DNA from: Nymphaea colorata
Lineage: Eukaryota; Streptophyta; Magnoliopsida; Nymphaeales; Nymphaeaceae
Assembly: GCF_008831285.2 (NCBI RefSeq)
Contig: NC_045144.1
Coordinates: 9,401,886 to 9,465,885 of the forward strand
Direction: 5' to 3'
Length of the DNA stretch: 64,000 nt
Part shown: in pieces, positions 19,638 through 30,604 of the stretch
Numbering within the stretch: the first letter of the stretch is position 1
Layout of the letters: every line of letters begins with the position of its first letter
Notes under the pieces: model-generated
The model's input: the letters and a program-made list of their open reading frames with translations, nothing else
Told to the model about the DNA's origin: nothing
Databases searched by the model: none
Made by a program: the position numbers and the translations under genes

Positions 19638-22554
19638 ACCATGTATATATTTCAATCTTTTTAGAAAACAACAATGAACAAATGATCCACATGTTTAGAA
19701 ACATAGAAATCAACATAAAAGTAATGTTTTTTGGACATGAAGATGAGTACTAGAAGAAAAATGAAAAAAAAAAATCATAATGTTGATTTTAAAATTTCAT
19801 CAACACATTTATAAAAAGATACAGGTGATGATCAATGGTTTTCTTTCTCAATATTTTTTCAGTCTAACTTATCCAAAATATTGGCTCCTCATAGTCATCT
19901 TCGTGATGAATATATTTTGAAACATTGTATTCTCAATATTTATATATGTCTCTTCATCACGATGCTCCAAATGCAATATTATGGACCATTGAGTCTATAG
20001 ATTTATGAGAAGCATGTCTAGGAACCAAAATTTAATGATCTAGAGCAAATTTTTCTCTAGATAAATGAGAATATAAATAGAGTGTGATTGATGAATTCAA
20101 TCACAATAGGTTGTCAATGCTGCATGTTCCCTTTCTCTCCCTATATCCCTATATACGTGTGTGTGTGAAGGTGCATGTTTGTGTATCTGCATGTAATGAC
20201 AACAGTACATGGAATATTTAATTGGATTGCACTTTTGACAGCACTTCTCACAGTTATCATATCATAGTCAAACTTTCAGACCTAAAGATACTATGTTCGA
20301 TCCACATATATTGAACAAGAGATTAACAATCATAGTCATACAAGAAAATTTGAGAAAATGCATGTTCTAGAGCATTAGTACCACATCAGTTCCAACACAA
20401 GCTGTGGCAATTCGATATCCACGTGACTTTAACACTTTGAAGCAGTCTTGAGTTGAGTTCCAAAGCTCAAGGTCCAACCATTTCTCTGATCCCATACTAA
20501 CATTTCGATTCTCTCTATACCTAAAATTAATTAACACAGACATGATGGAAAAACAGATAGCAAAAGAAGCAAAGCATATTTAAAGGATGCTAACTTGAAA
20601 AATCAAATCAATAAGGACCACAAAACAAAAATATTGACATGAAATTTATATGCATGCCAAAATGCAACAAAGAAGTGTGCTCATATTAGGAAGTACACAT
20701 TATCCAAAAGAAATCAACACAAATTCAAGCTAATAACAATAATGGAGGACATCCTACAAGAAATGCATAGTGATCTACCAAAATTATGGCAATGATGAAT
20801 TGCCAAACCCTTAGGAAAGAGCAGGGAAAATAGAGGAGTCTGCAACAGGTACGCTTAAATGGCAATTTGCATTGCATCATCGTCATCAGCATGGGCAGGT
20901 TCAGTTTCAGAGCTAAGTAGATGTGATAGAGGTGGCATAAAGGTTATGTATATCAGAGAGAAAAGGATCATCCAATACCCTAACTCTTACATTGCTATAC
21001 ATGAGAAATGCCTTTAAGAAATAAAATACACTAAGGAAACATTTGGTTGACTACTTTATATATTTATCTTAGCTTTCAGAAGATTTAGATTGAATAGATT
21101 CTTCTTCCCATATACCATCTTAATTTTTCATCTTCCAAAACTCATATTCCTTTGATTATTTTGTTGTCTGTCGACTAGCACATTATTTAACTCAAAAGAT
21201 TTAGATTTTTTGTTCCACATTATATCACTTTAATTTTTGTTCTCCCTTACTCATATGCCCTCATGTTTCTTTTTTACTAACCAAAATCTTCTTAACAAAC
21301 AAATAAATGGCGGATCTGCCCAGCAATATATGCCTGAACTGAAAACTATCCACAGTTTTTTTAGTTTGTTGACAATCTATTGAGAGAGGCATTGCCTAGG
21401 TACAGGTGCGTGCATGTGTATGTGTGCAGTATGAATACATGCAAGCACGTAAGCATCTCTGTTGTTGTAACAAGGTCAAACCATGTGCACATCTATGTTC
21501 TTCAAGTGAAGTAACACCATGTGATGGTCCTCTTCTCTTTCTGAAAATATTTAGAGGTTAAATGTTCTAATTATATTATATGCACAAGTATTCCCTTATG
21601 TCATTTTCAGTCTCCCATTGAGAAACGAAAATCATCATGCAACGTGAAAATATTTCCAGTTAACCTTCTAGTATTGGTTAATAAAGTAAACAGTCTTCAC
21701 TTTCTAATGTACTGAGCCACCAATTAATAGCAAAAGCTACTCAGTAAAATATGTGAAAAGTTCCCACCTTCCCCTGTACTAGGCTTCATGGTTTTCATTT
21801 TTCTAGCACTGCATTCATTTACATAGCCATGGAACAGATATTCATTTAAGCAAAAACGAAATTTACTTTCACCTCACAGCATGGTGCACCTTTTTGAGCT
21901 ATCTCTGGAGATCACGTGAACTGACTGAAACCCAAGTGCATCTGCTGAACGAAATGCAGCAGACACATTTCCAAAGTCTGTAAGCCCCTCAACCACAAGA
22001 CAGACAGAGTAGCTTCTATTCTTCACCACATTTTTAAGCCTTTCTTTCCGGGCATACAAGAGACGAGGTTCAATTGATTCAAGAATCTCTGCACATGTCA
22101 ACGTTGTGTCCCCTGTTCTGAATGCATCAAGATATGGAAACCAACGTTTCCCGGCAGCATCTTCTACCAACTGACTACATGACATATCTACGGGCTCATC
22201 AGCTTTGCTTAAATCAGGCTTTCTCTCCATTCTCATCAATCCTCTTACCTTCTCAGCATTGCCAAGCAATTCCTCGACTGCATTCTTGGAGCCACAGAGA
22301 TGGCTCTCCTTAACCATTCCATGAGCTTCTTCTTCCGCCAACATCGAGACCGGATAGTCAGCATCTCCAGCAACTTGTTCATAAATAGTGGTGGCCAGGT
22401 CAATATTATCTCCAGCCTCCTCAGAAACTGAACTTGCCAGAGTAGCACGCAACCTTGAACCTATGTTCCAAAGGACGAGCTTAAAGGCTAAAGCGTAAAC
22501 AGCGGAGCCTTCAGAACAAGCATCCAAAGAACGTATGTAGAAGAACAGACCAAT
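12470..22554 (-). CDS. SpoU/TrmH-family RNA 2'-O-methyltransferase (partial, three exons)
   Basis: Likely transfers a methyl group from S-adenosylmethionine to a ribose 2'-OH of tRNA or rRNA. Exons on the minus strand: 22554-21890, 20520-20382, 12531-12470; all junctions are AG/GT and phases agree (665 nt; 139 nt; 62 nt). The first exon ends with SpoU motif 1 ([18 protein letters not shown], with conserved Asn and Arg). The second carries [16 protein letters not shown] and [10 protein letters not shown]; the third carries motif 2 ([11 protein letters not shown]). Motif 3, which completes the trefoil-knot cofactor site, is not found down to the copia stack. It may lie left of the window, giving an intron above 12 kb, or the gene may be truncated. 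The 5' end is also unresolved: no ATG lies in frame near 22554, so at least one upstream exon is needed. Family assignment is firm; exact substrate is unknown. Confidence 0.85.
12532..14002. other. Intron sequence, no feature
   Basis: Part of the 7.85-kb methyltransferase intron. AT-rich with short (CA)n runs near 12912 and 13473; no coding signal seen. Confidence 0.6.
14003..14756. mobile_element. Putative non-autonomous hAT-like element with ACTCG motifs
   Basis: Both ends are dense in gactcg/gagtc motifs (14027-14068 and 14545-14752), while the centre is AT-rich. Flanks atttaaaa (13995-14002) and ttttaaaa (14757-14764) match at 7 of 8 positions, as for an old 8-bp duplication. The terminal inverted repeats are weak, so ends and superfamily are tentative. 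Confidence 0.4.
14765..15719. other. Intron sequence, no gene
   Basis: No coding signal. One small hairpin at about 15142-15178: cctttgatgg and its complement ccatcaaagg around a short loop. Confidence 0.55.
15720..16118 (+). CDS. Transit-peptide-like ORF or captured first exon
   Basis: The ATG at 15720 begins [20 protein letters not shown] and the reading continues Ser/Thr/Pro-rich and acid-poor, like a plastid transit peptide. A good donor (GTTAAG^GTACAT) lies after about 47 codons, at 15860. Beyond that the frame runs through a (CT)n tract giving Ser-Leu repeats, which is unlikely to be protein. No second exon was recognised. It lies on the opposite strand inside the methyltransferase intron. 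It may be a gene fragment carried by a transposon or chance; no function is proposed. Confidence 0.25.
15959..16000. repeat. (CT)n microsatellite
   Basis: About 42 bp of CT dinucleotides. Confidence 0.95.
16344..16893. repeat. Tandem duplication, ~270-bp unit
   Basis: Two adjacent, nearly identical copies (about 16344-16613 and 16614-16893). Each starts tggatgcagtacactcga, carries a T-run, an (AT)n tract of different length and the segment accagcgaggttttctcag, and ends aaatgaaaaaacta. High identity means a recent duplication. A diverged third relative lies at about 17040-17115. Confidence 0.9.
16894..17882. other. Intron sequence with a diverged repeat relative
   Basis: No gene. At about 17045-17115 the pattern cggcgaggaatttctcgag...caaagtt...tcgggaatatctcgag parallels the core of the 16.3-16.9 kb duplicated unit, so all three probably derive from one transposon family. 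Confidence 0.55.
17883..18632. mobile_element. Non-autonomous hAT-type transposon, 8-bp TSD
   Basis: 750 bp bounded by the perfect 8-bp duplication gttttaag (17875-17882, 18633-18640). Ends are short imperfect inverted repeats: cagtgtgtatcg on the left and caatgttgtaaa read from the right. An 8-bp TSD with CA..TG ends is the hAT signature. Subterminal regions are packed with tatcg/cgata words, including the palindrome atcgtacgat, a typical arrangement for transposase binding. A hairpin of aaaaagggggg and cccccttttt lies at 18035-18062. An acidic coding-like run (gatgaagatgaag..., about 18244-18310) may be a remnant of a transposase tail; no transposase domain is present. Confidence 0.75.
18917..19242. 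mobile_element. Tourist-like (PIF/Harbinger) MITE
   Basis: 326 bp with terminal inverted repeats of 17 bp, ggactcatattaggtcc on the left and ggcttcatattaggtcc read from the right, and a 3-bp duplication taa on both sides (18914-18916, 19243-19245). Size, TIRs and the TAA target fit PIF/Harbinger MITEs. No coding capacity. Inserted next to a (GT)n run. Confidence 0.75.
19293..19610 (+). pseudogene. Copia RNase H 3' fragment
   Basis: About 100 codons of the C-terminal part of copia pol: [31 protein letters not shown] and [10 protein letters not shown]. It lacks the rest of the element and any recognisable LTR; an (AT)n run (19261-19290) abuts its left side. It is an isolated fragment within the methyltransferase intron. 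Confidence 0.85.
19611..20381. other. Intron sequence, no feature
   Basis: AT-rich with a short (GT)n run (19617-19637). No coding signal seen. Confidence 0.6.
20382..20520 (-). CDS. Methyltransferase exon b
   Basis: 139 nt. Acceptor TTTTAG^GTATAG, donor GATGTG^GTACTA. Encodes [16 protein letters not shown] and [17 protein letters not shown], matching the conserved middle of plant SpoU proteins (known family pattern). It restores the frame left by exon a and ends in phase 0. Confidence 0.9.
20521..21889. other. Methyltransferase intron between exons a and b
   Basis: 1369 bp, GT...AG on the minus strand. No additional gene or transposon recognised. Confidence 0.75.
21890..22554 (-). CDS. Methyltransferase exon a (N-terminal region to SpoU motif 1)
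   Basis: Acceptor AG is the reverse complement of 22555-22556, in phase 0; the donor is AAAAG^GTGCAC, leaving two bases of an Arg codon that the next exon completes. It encodes an acidic linker ([13 protein letters not shown]), a helical segment ([21 protein letters not shown], split here for length) and the start of the SpoU fold. Reading past the donor gives a stop within five codons, which supports the splice. Confidence 0.85.
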
Positions 22555-23039
22555 CTATCCTTTTATCACCAATAAAGGGACACTAAAACTTAATTACACG
22601 AGGAAAAACTGAAACTTCCATGCTCATTGAACCAAACATTAGAAGTTAACCACCAAAAAATAAATTGAATATGTCTCGGTAGCAACAGTAACTAATGCTC
22701 TATATGAGTAAAAACGACAGTGAAAGAAGAACGCATAGTGGACATGAAACTTTGACCATATGAGCAATAACAACTTCTTTTTCATTATCATAACATAAAA
22801 GCTCCTTGAAAAAAATAAATTAGACTAGTCATACAAGCACATATACATGCATACAAGACAAACTGAGCTTCGGTGTCGCGATAAAGTTCACCATTGAAGA
22901 TGGCAGTTTTCTCTGTGTACAATTTCGAGTAACTCTCCATTCATCGTTGCCTATTGTCATTATTTCAAACAAATGAAATGGAGTGACATGAAGTCGACTA
23001 GGACACGCAGTTGAAATTTCACTGAAATTAGTCGAAATA

Positions 23040-23262
23040 CCCAATTTGTAGAGAGAGAAAGAGAAAGAGCTCCGCATACCACCGTTTCGAATGCGGATAC
23101 TGGTCGAGCGGGAACTGCAGAAGCCAGACGAGGAGAGGGTGGGGGTGAAGAAACGAAAGAAACTCGACGACCATCTTCGCCTGGCAAACCCAGAATCCGA
23201 TAACAACGCCGAAGACCAAACGAGCCTGCAGGCTCTCGCCGTCATGGCGCGTCCCGGCAAGA
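23040..23262 (-). CDS. Candidate 5' exon / transit peptide of the methyltransferase
   Basis: A minus-strand frame, with an ATG at about 23245 (MTARACRLVWSS), is rich in Ser, Arg and Phe with few acidic residues, as in plastid or mitochondrial transit peptides. A possible donor (TTGG^GTATTT) lies near 23040. It is GC-richer than its surroundings, as first exons often are. However, its phase does not fit the acceptor at 22554, so another small exon or another start would be required. Inference only. Confidence 0.3.
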
Positions 23263-26200
23263 GAAGGCAAGCGACTTCTCACAGCGTGGACCCCGCTTCA
23301 CGGATTTTCCGTCTTCAATCTTTGATTCGTGATCGTCCATCTTTTCTCAAGCAATGACTTGAAGGAACGCAGCAGGAAGGAGCCTCCCATTGTCTGCAAC
23401 GCTTTGCAAGACTGAAGTTCATTTTCGGAAGTCACACGTTAACAATGAAACTTAAGCCTTGAAAATAAAATTTAAGTCTGGATATTACGTTATAACATGA
23501 TAGGCATACTTCAAAATTGGTCCTCCTCGATATATTTCTTTAATTTTATTACGAATAAGCTCCGAAGATCCACACTATGTGGAAGATTCATTTTGTTCTT
23601 TTTCTTTGTGTATAAATGAAATTGGGTTGTCATGATTATTATTATCCTTTAATGATACCACATGCCAGCTAAGAAGTACTGGGAAAAACAATCAAGTGAT
23701 TTCTTGTCATGAAAAAGCGCTCTTAGTTCACTTTGGTGGAGCCTAGGTCGCCAAAACAACGTCAGGTTCAAATCTTACAGAGCGTGATGCCACTTTGTAT
23801 TGAATCCCATTAACTTGATTTACAAATATCAATGAAATAAAATACCTCATAAAGGTGAACTGTAGATAGTCAATAACAAAAAAAAAAAACGAAATCTTAA
23901 TAAAGAATTCACTGACCACCTTTTCTATATTGTAAATAGGCATTAACTACAATCCAGTTAAAATAAAAGAATTAGACCTAACACGATTCCAAATGAAAAT
24001 CCTCAATCATTTTGAGCTGGTTTGGAAAGGAGAAAAGTTAATATCTGTCCCTAATCTAAATAAGTAACCTCAACTCCCAAGAATTTTCAATTGATTTTGG
24101 AAGTAAAACCATAGAATACCTAGAATGGAATTTATAGAAATCTGGATTTTCAATCTCCTGATTTGCTTGTGCATTCAGTTAATCTTTTTTATAAGTCATA
24201 TATTGCTCGGGCCAATAAAAAGAACTGGGCCTATAGCTGAAGCAATCAGTAGAAAACTGAAATAATTAACTAAAGTACGCATGAAGGAACTAATACCTCT
24301 TTTGAAAAAACAATATAGTTTTAATGTATCATTCATTCTTATTTGTGTTATGAGATGTTCTACAAGTCCATTTTTATGAGATTTCCTAACACACTAATGA
24401 TGTACTAAAAAACATTGATGGGAGCTTTGCCCCTCATGGCTTTCAAGGACTTTGATTTCATGTCTCAATGATCAAGTAAGCCAAAATGTTTAAAAGTATA
24501 CCAAAGGAAAAAGGGAAAAACAAAAGGAGAAAGAAATAAAGATACAAGAGGTCCACCCACCTTCTCATTTGATCAATGTTTTTTGTTGAAAACTAACTAC
24601 AGTGAGCTATTTTGTTTGTGGTCAGAGATTCCTCTGCAACCACGCTTTCGGGGAAGCGGGCGGGGGTGTCCCTGATTTTTATTAGCAGAATAAGAATATT
24701 TACTTGTATTCGGAGATCAGTGACTCCTTATAAAACCAAAATCTCACTTATAACTTGATGATAGAAGTAGACCTGACAACCAAGCTTCGATCTTTCTTCA
24801 ATCCTAACTGGCGATTTTCATGTTCTAAACCTAATCTTGGATTAGTCTACCAATATTTTGCGAGTCCATAAAACTTAAGTTCGTTAATGTAAATTCTTTT
24901 AAGTTATGAAATCTAGTCTATACATCCAAACAAGCTATTCAATGGCACATTCCCAAGTTATGAAAATACATTTTATGGCTTGATTTTTAGGATTGACAAT
25001 GGATTAACAGAGGTTAGTATAAATATGACCTAGTTTGCTCTTCTTGGTAGCTTGGGCAAATAAATACTTTCGATTGCACTTGGATCTAAGAAATTATTAG
25101 CAACTGTAAATCCAGTTAACTAAAGTAGCAAATTTCACACATTTTACATGTACAAAGAAAACTGTTAACTTTATTGTCCAAAAGGGCACATTGACCCTTG
25201 AACAAACGACTTAAGTGTTCAGGGGTCCCTACGGACACCATGTGTCTTATATCACTTCCACTTGAAAATTTCAACTGATGTGATAATTTAATTTAAAGAT
25301 GTAAATGCCCCATCATTAAGAAGTTCAACAAATATGATGCTTGGATACAAGTACATAAAAGGCCATCAATATGGTAGCATTAATATCTTCCACACTCTCC
25401 TTTATTACCAGCAAAGCAGGTAAAAATGCCTCTAAGCCCCAGCTACATCCTCACTATAAGAACCCTCACCAAACTTTCATGACCAGACCCCTCAAGTTTT
25501 CACTAGAGAAGAAAGAATTTCTAGTACGCGAGTTCCTCAAACAATCACGTAGGTCACCATTATTAAGCTGTTCATTGTTGTGTGTTGGTGTCGGCTACTA
25601 CGACTACCTACATTTATCTCCTCTCCTGTCTTCAACCCATTCAGTCTCCTAGTTCCGGTGAATTTTTTTTTTTTAGAATCATGTAATAGTTGTTTAGATT
25701 TGCTATGGGAGCTTATACAACTCTAGGTACTCAAGGAACTTCGTTAGACTCAAGGAACTTCGTTAGCTTTAGATATATATTGTATGGAAAAAAGTAAATT
25801 GGCAGTCTGTAGCAAATTATTGAAAAATTCTTCGAGATTGCATCACTTTGCTTAAGTTGCTATGCTTCGCAAATCACTAAATGGTCGGACCCCAAGTGGT
25901 ATCTTTGGTTTTATAGGAACTCACATATCTCGCTAACTAAACTGCTCAAGGAACTTTAGGTTCTTATTTACTTTTAATAAATGCATAACAGTAAAAAGCT
26001 ATCATTGTATGGTAAACAATCACTAACGGTAAATTGCCCATACACTACGTAACGTAGAGCAGTGGACAGTAAAACCTTGTTTTTGCAAGTGAAAGCAATA
26101 AACTACTCCTTTTATCTCCTCCATAATTTCATTCCTTGGGATCAACCTAGCATTTCATGGAAGTTCAATATAGTTTCATTTATTTCTTGTGTGGTTTCCA

Positions 26201-27605
26201 CCCATTTTTGTTAAAAATTCTGTTTAAAAGTCCATATATTATCAAGACCACATCAAAGATTTGGTTCTATGGCTAGGGAATGGTGAAGCACAAGTGCATT
26301 TTTTGGTTACTTTCACAACTAACAATTATAAACTTTTGAAATAATTACTAAATATACGCCTCATGTATCTAGTGCACAGTGCATGTTTTTCTCAAATTTA
26401 GAGCACCAGCTTTCCGTTTGTTCTCTCCTTCAATTTTTCTTGATAGTTGAGCAAGCAGAGAATAGGACGGGTGGGTTTTAGAGTAGTTAATTGTTGATTT
26501 TTTTGTTTATTGATCTTTTAATTGATTACTTAGCTTATTTTGCATAGCAGACTGTGCAGGTTAGCTGTTTAGTCTTTTATAGAGTATATCAAGTTGTTCT
26601 TTTTTGTTTTATAGTGCATAGATTAGTGGTTTTCTTGTTCCTTATCTTTTGACAAGATTTTGAACAAGCTGAGAGTTTATTTTCACTAGTACTAAACCAG
26701 TTTGAAAAATTATAATTTTTTGATTTGTTATCTCAGATACATATAGAGTCAAAACAATTTTAGTTTGGTGAAAAATCTGATCCAAAAAGCTTCCATTCTG
26801 ATCAAAATTTTGAAGCTAGTTAAAAACTGTAGTTTCCTATTCCTATTTCAGGGCAGGCATTGTGAACTCCATAACGTCGTATTAGAGGCAAATTTTCCTT
26901 TTGATTTTTATGAAACAGTAAGATTTACAAGTGTAAAATCTACTTATCAAGTTTTCAGAATTTTGGGGATATAATTTATTTGTTACAAAATTTTAAAGTT
27001 CTCTATCTTTCTATTGTTTAGAAAACAGAAAGTTATTACCCTTGATTTTTGACCTCCCCAGTCTGAATTTTAATTTATATAGGAAACAGATTTTTGGGTG
27101 TTTCTATATGTTCCTTTCTGTTTTTAAGTTCAAGTACATGGTTTCTTTCGTGATTTTAGGACATTATTTGTGCATGAGAAATGTTTGGATCTGTTAGAAC
27201 CTACTGATCCCGATTTCCTGATTTGTGCAGGAAGGAGTTTGTTTTGTGTGCTTTTTCTTAATTTTTATGTAATTTTATTGTTAATTTTGAATGCAGTTAG
27301 CATTTTTTACATTATTTTTCACATGTGTGTAGAAATATTTGTGGTTAATTTTAGGTTAATGAACTACATATATAGGTCATGGGCAAGACTAATACCTATC
27401 TCTATTATATGCATGTGGGTGGGGCTAACTTGACTCGGGGTACATTCTATAGCTGTATGAGTATGAGTTATTGCACTGCCCCTAGTTAGCCTATGTGAGA
27501 TTCGTATCCCATAGAATGCCACCCTGCTATCCGGCCTAGTAGGTTCTATAGGAAATGTTTTGATGGCACTATTAGACAAACTTATGTAGGGGGCAGAGAT
27601 ATCCT

Positions 27606-27690
<85 letters not shown>

Positions 27691-27742
27691 AGACTTATTC
27701 ATCATGGGCGCCTGTGCCACAACCCCAGGCATGTCAAACTTG
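23263..27742. other. Upstream/intergenic region, no recognised gene
   Basis: About 4.5 kb of AT-rich DNA upstream of the methyltransferase. An ORF at 25371-25652 (starting MVALISSTLSFITSKAGK) is Ser/Lys-rich and has a possible donor after AAAGCAG at about 25419; it matches nothing I recognise. A (TA)n/(GA)n compound microsatellite lies at 27612-27688. Confidence 0.5.
27612..27688. repeat. (TA)n-(GA)n compound microsatellite
   Basis: About 48 bp of TA followed by about 29 bp of GA dinucleotides. Confidence 0.95.
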
Positions 27743-27750
27743 TCTAGGAT

Positions 27751-27890
27751 CAGGGGCAGAGAAAGAATTTTTTTTCTAAAGGAGGCCGAATAGTATTTTC
27801 AAAATTTTGTGTAGGAGCCAAACAATATTTTTCAGAATTTTGTGTAGGAGGCCGAATAGTATATATTTTTTTTGCTTCCCTCCGCCCCTG
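27751..27890. mobile_element. 140-bp hAT-type MITE
   Basis: Bounded by the perfect 8-bp duplication tctaggat (27743-27750, 27891-27898). Terminal inverted repeats are caggggcagag and, from the other end, caggggcggag. Inside are about 2.5 copies of a short unit (ggaggccgaatagta... and aattttgtgtagga). Ends and TSD are clear; it has no coding capacity. Confidence 0.85.
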
Positions 27891-27898
27891 TCTAGGAT

Positions 27899-28930
27899 TG
27901 ATTTGGAATTGCCAAAAATTTACCCAATATGTCATGATTGGATGTTCTATGATGATCCCAAAGGATGGGGAAACACTACTGATTCAACCTGATGGACTTT
28001 GACATAGAACTCTCCCTAGCTTGTTAATTGGACCATCTTGTTAAGATTAGGACCTATCAATGAAGCCTTATTTTTCTCCTACTGCTTTATCCCTCCTTTC
28101 TTCCAAAACTAATTGAGGAATTATCTTCTCACAAAGGTTTCTTCAGAATGTCTTTGCCTCATCTGACTTTACTCCCTACTTCACGGCTCGACACTCTTAG
28201 CAATCAAACAAAGTTGTTAGAGTGTGAAGTGATGACTCCCCCGGACTAATCCGTATAGATAAATTGCGAGGGAGACACCATATTTGGATGTGCAGGCATT
28301 GCAGGGCTCTTGAGCAGAATTCAGGGAAATATCGTGTTATATGTGATTTAATCAAACTAACAATGGGTTTTTGCATCAAATCCCATAACCCAGACCTAAA
28401 CTACCTAGATCCAATGTCTTGTAAACGTCTCAATTTTCCAAAACGAGGCTTCTTGAAGCACTGGAACCAGCCTTTAGTATGAAGCTTTAAATGTGTACCA
28501 AAAATCTAAGAACCATGTTGAAAATGTCATTGGAAAGAAAATCAGATGTATCCACATAGATGGAGGCGGCAAGTATCATGCAAATAGTAAACTTGATTAA
28601 TTTTGCGTTCAGGCATTTTGCTTATATGGATGCATGTGAATGGATCCAAAATCTTTCAAGGATATTATTCTAAGGAGAGACGATCCCACCCAGGGAGCCT
28701 CTTCCCAATACGCCCTAGCAACAAGGTCGTCCCTATCTAACTACCATGTTGGCCAGACCTACACCATATCAATTATTTAGCATCAGTTTGGGCAAGGACC
28801 TATATCTGTTCCATCTACTCATTTAATTATGCCAATCTAACTGTTTATATTTGCTATATTTAAATATATCAAATCATGAAATTGGTAAGAAACTATTGCA
28901 ACCTACGACATCATATAAATTTCCATAGCA
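27899..28930. other. Intergenic, no recognised feature
   Basis: No gene or transposon recognised. Short open stretches on the plus strand (28264-28482) lack family motifs. Confidence 0.5.
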
Positions 28931-28932
28931 TT

Positions 28933-29720
28933 TTAAATCTCAGTAATAATTAGATATACCAAATCATTGATGATAATTGCCAAATCCCCATGACGCTTCC
29001 CCAAAGTACCGCCAACATTGAGTTTTGTATGGATTGGAGGCCGCTCTAGCTCTGATTGGTCCCTAGCAAAAGTCATTCTGCCAAGACTTAATTCCCTACT
29101 AACTCGATCGGTATGGCTCAATATTTCTGATAGATCCGTCTGTCTATTTTGTGCAGTGGCTTTCAACTTATGTAGCCCATCCATGCCCTTGGTTAAGATG
29201 AACAAACAGGTCCCCACGCATTTGTGGTAATGAATGACCACCGATCATTGGCCAAGACAACTGGGTCAGCCTAGACAAGGACCCGCAACCTATCGGTAGT
29301 ATCTTCAATGAGTAACACGTCCACCGCTCAAGTTTTGTAGATACATGTTTTAATAGAATGATGAGGCCAATCTCAAAAAGCATTTCATTCCTAACATGAA
29401 CAAGAAGGACACAGCTCTACACAACATGTTTATCATTACTCTCAATCGTTATGCATCAATGAATCAAATATGCTACAGGGATATTGTAATTAAGCCATAG
29501 TTAAGGTGCTTCGCAGCAATAAACTGCAGCTGGTAATCGAACAAAGTGAGATGAGTAAGTCTTTTTCTCCTTATTTGTGAAGATCTAACGAATCGAAGGA
29601 CAGCATGAGCCGGATCAAGCCCAAGCTGATCATGATTATGATTCAGCACAGTTTTTACATCATGTTGGGATAAAAATAATATTTGATGACATATAACAGT
29701 TAACTATATAACACACAGAC
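28933..29720 (-). pseudogene. Possible decayed coding region, unrecognised
   Basis: Three minus-strand open stretches follow one another: about 29690-29480 (no ATG; includes SQHDVKTVLNHNHDQLG and a Lys/Arg-rich RRKRLTHLTLFDY), 29383-29168 and 29241-28933 (LKATAQNRQTDLSEILSHT, GGTLGKRHGDLAIIINDL). Composition looks protein-like but I recognise no family, and stops and frame changes interrupt it. It may be a transposon or gene remnant. It might instead be chance. Confidence 0.25.
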
Positions 29721-30230
29721 ATGCATGCACAATATTTTTGTATTCGGCTCCAGTGGGGAAGCCAACATTTTTTAAAGGGGAGCATTATATAATTTTCAAA
29801 ATGTTTACCAAAGCCAAATTAAAATTTCCAGAATATTCAGTACTAAAATTTTAATTTTTCAAAAATTTAGGGAGAACATGGCCCATGTCATCCTCCTTGG
29901 CTCTCCCTTTGCTCAGTTCCACCTTGTAAGGCTTATGTCCCTGCCAACCATTTCTAATTCTTCAACCCCTTGGTTCATCTACCAGCACAGAGAGCAAACA
30001 TACATACTTTTAATATTGGGCGCAGTTGATCATGTTTGAAGTTAATTATTAGCTAATTTAAGCTTGGAAAACACAAGCATCTTATGTTTAATTATGTTTA
30101 ATTCTTATGGGTCAACTGTGTTTTACCAAAATAAGCCCATCTGAGCTTGAAGCATTTTAGCTTAGATCATATAGGCTGAAAAAACAGATAGAAGCAATCA
30201 CAGGAAGGAAAATTGAAAATTAACCAAGTT
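29721..30230. other. Non-coding stretch
   Basis: No gene. 29752-29925 has ccagtggggaagcc... and ...ggctctccctttg at its ends with AT-rich middle, reminiscent of a decayed MITE, but no TSD was found. Confidence 0.4.
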
Positions 30231-30334
30231 GACAAATTCATCCTCAATTTGTTGCCTGAATCTTCCAAGCACAATCATGTAGCAGTCATCTATGTATTTG
30301 GGGTCAATATTACATGCACGTTCTCTGTATAAAA
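30231..30334 (-). CDS. Orphan exon candidate, unrecognised
   Basis: On the minus strand a textbook acceptor (TTTTTTATACAG) is followed by an open stretch, RACNIDPKYIDDCYMIVLGR continuing RQQIEDEFVNL, and then a donor (AACTTG^GTTAAT). The 100-odd bases have balanced codon-like composition unlike the AT-rich flanks. No partner exon was recognised on either side; on its upstream side a LINE occupies 30.6-32.75 kb. I do not recognise the family. Confidence 0.35.
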
Positions 30335-30604
30335 AACAAGTAGCAGAGATTGGATACAATTTAATGTTGCTCATGCCTGGTGGCAAACAATATGATTGAA
30401 ATGCTGGTAGGTGAATGCGGTCTGATGAAGCTCTTGTTTAGTTATGCATAACAAATCCCAAATGGGTACCGTTTGATTCTTTTCAAATTCGATCGGAGCA
30501 TGAAATTTTGATGATTCTTTATGATGTTGATGAGTTCAATAGTCTCTGTACTGCCCTTCAAGTCCTTTCAATAGGAATAATATTTGAAGACTGATCTGCC
30601 AACT

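Noticed and set aside
22122-22448. ORFs overlapping methyltransferase exon a in other frames
   Set aside because: Shadow frames of the supported exon.
23091-23357. Plus-strand 88-codon ORF (starts MRILVERELQKPDEE)
   Set aside because: It is antisense to the Ser/Arg-rich minus-strand frame upstream of the methyltransferase exons; its charged composition is the mirror of that strand's bias.
29752-29925. MITE with caggggc-type ends like the one at 27.75 kb
   Set aside because: Ends are only loosely similar and no 8-bp duplication was found.
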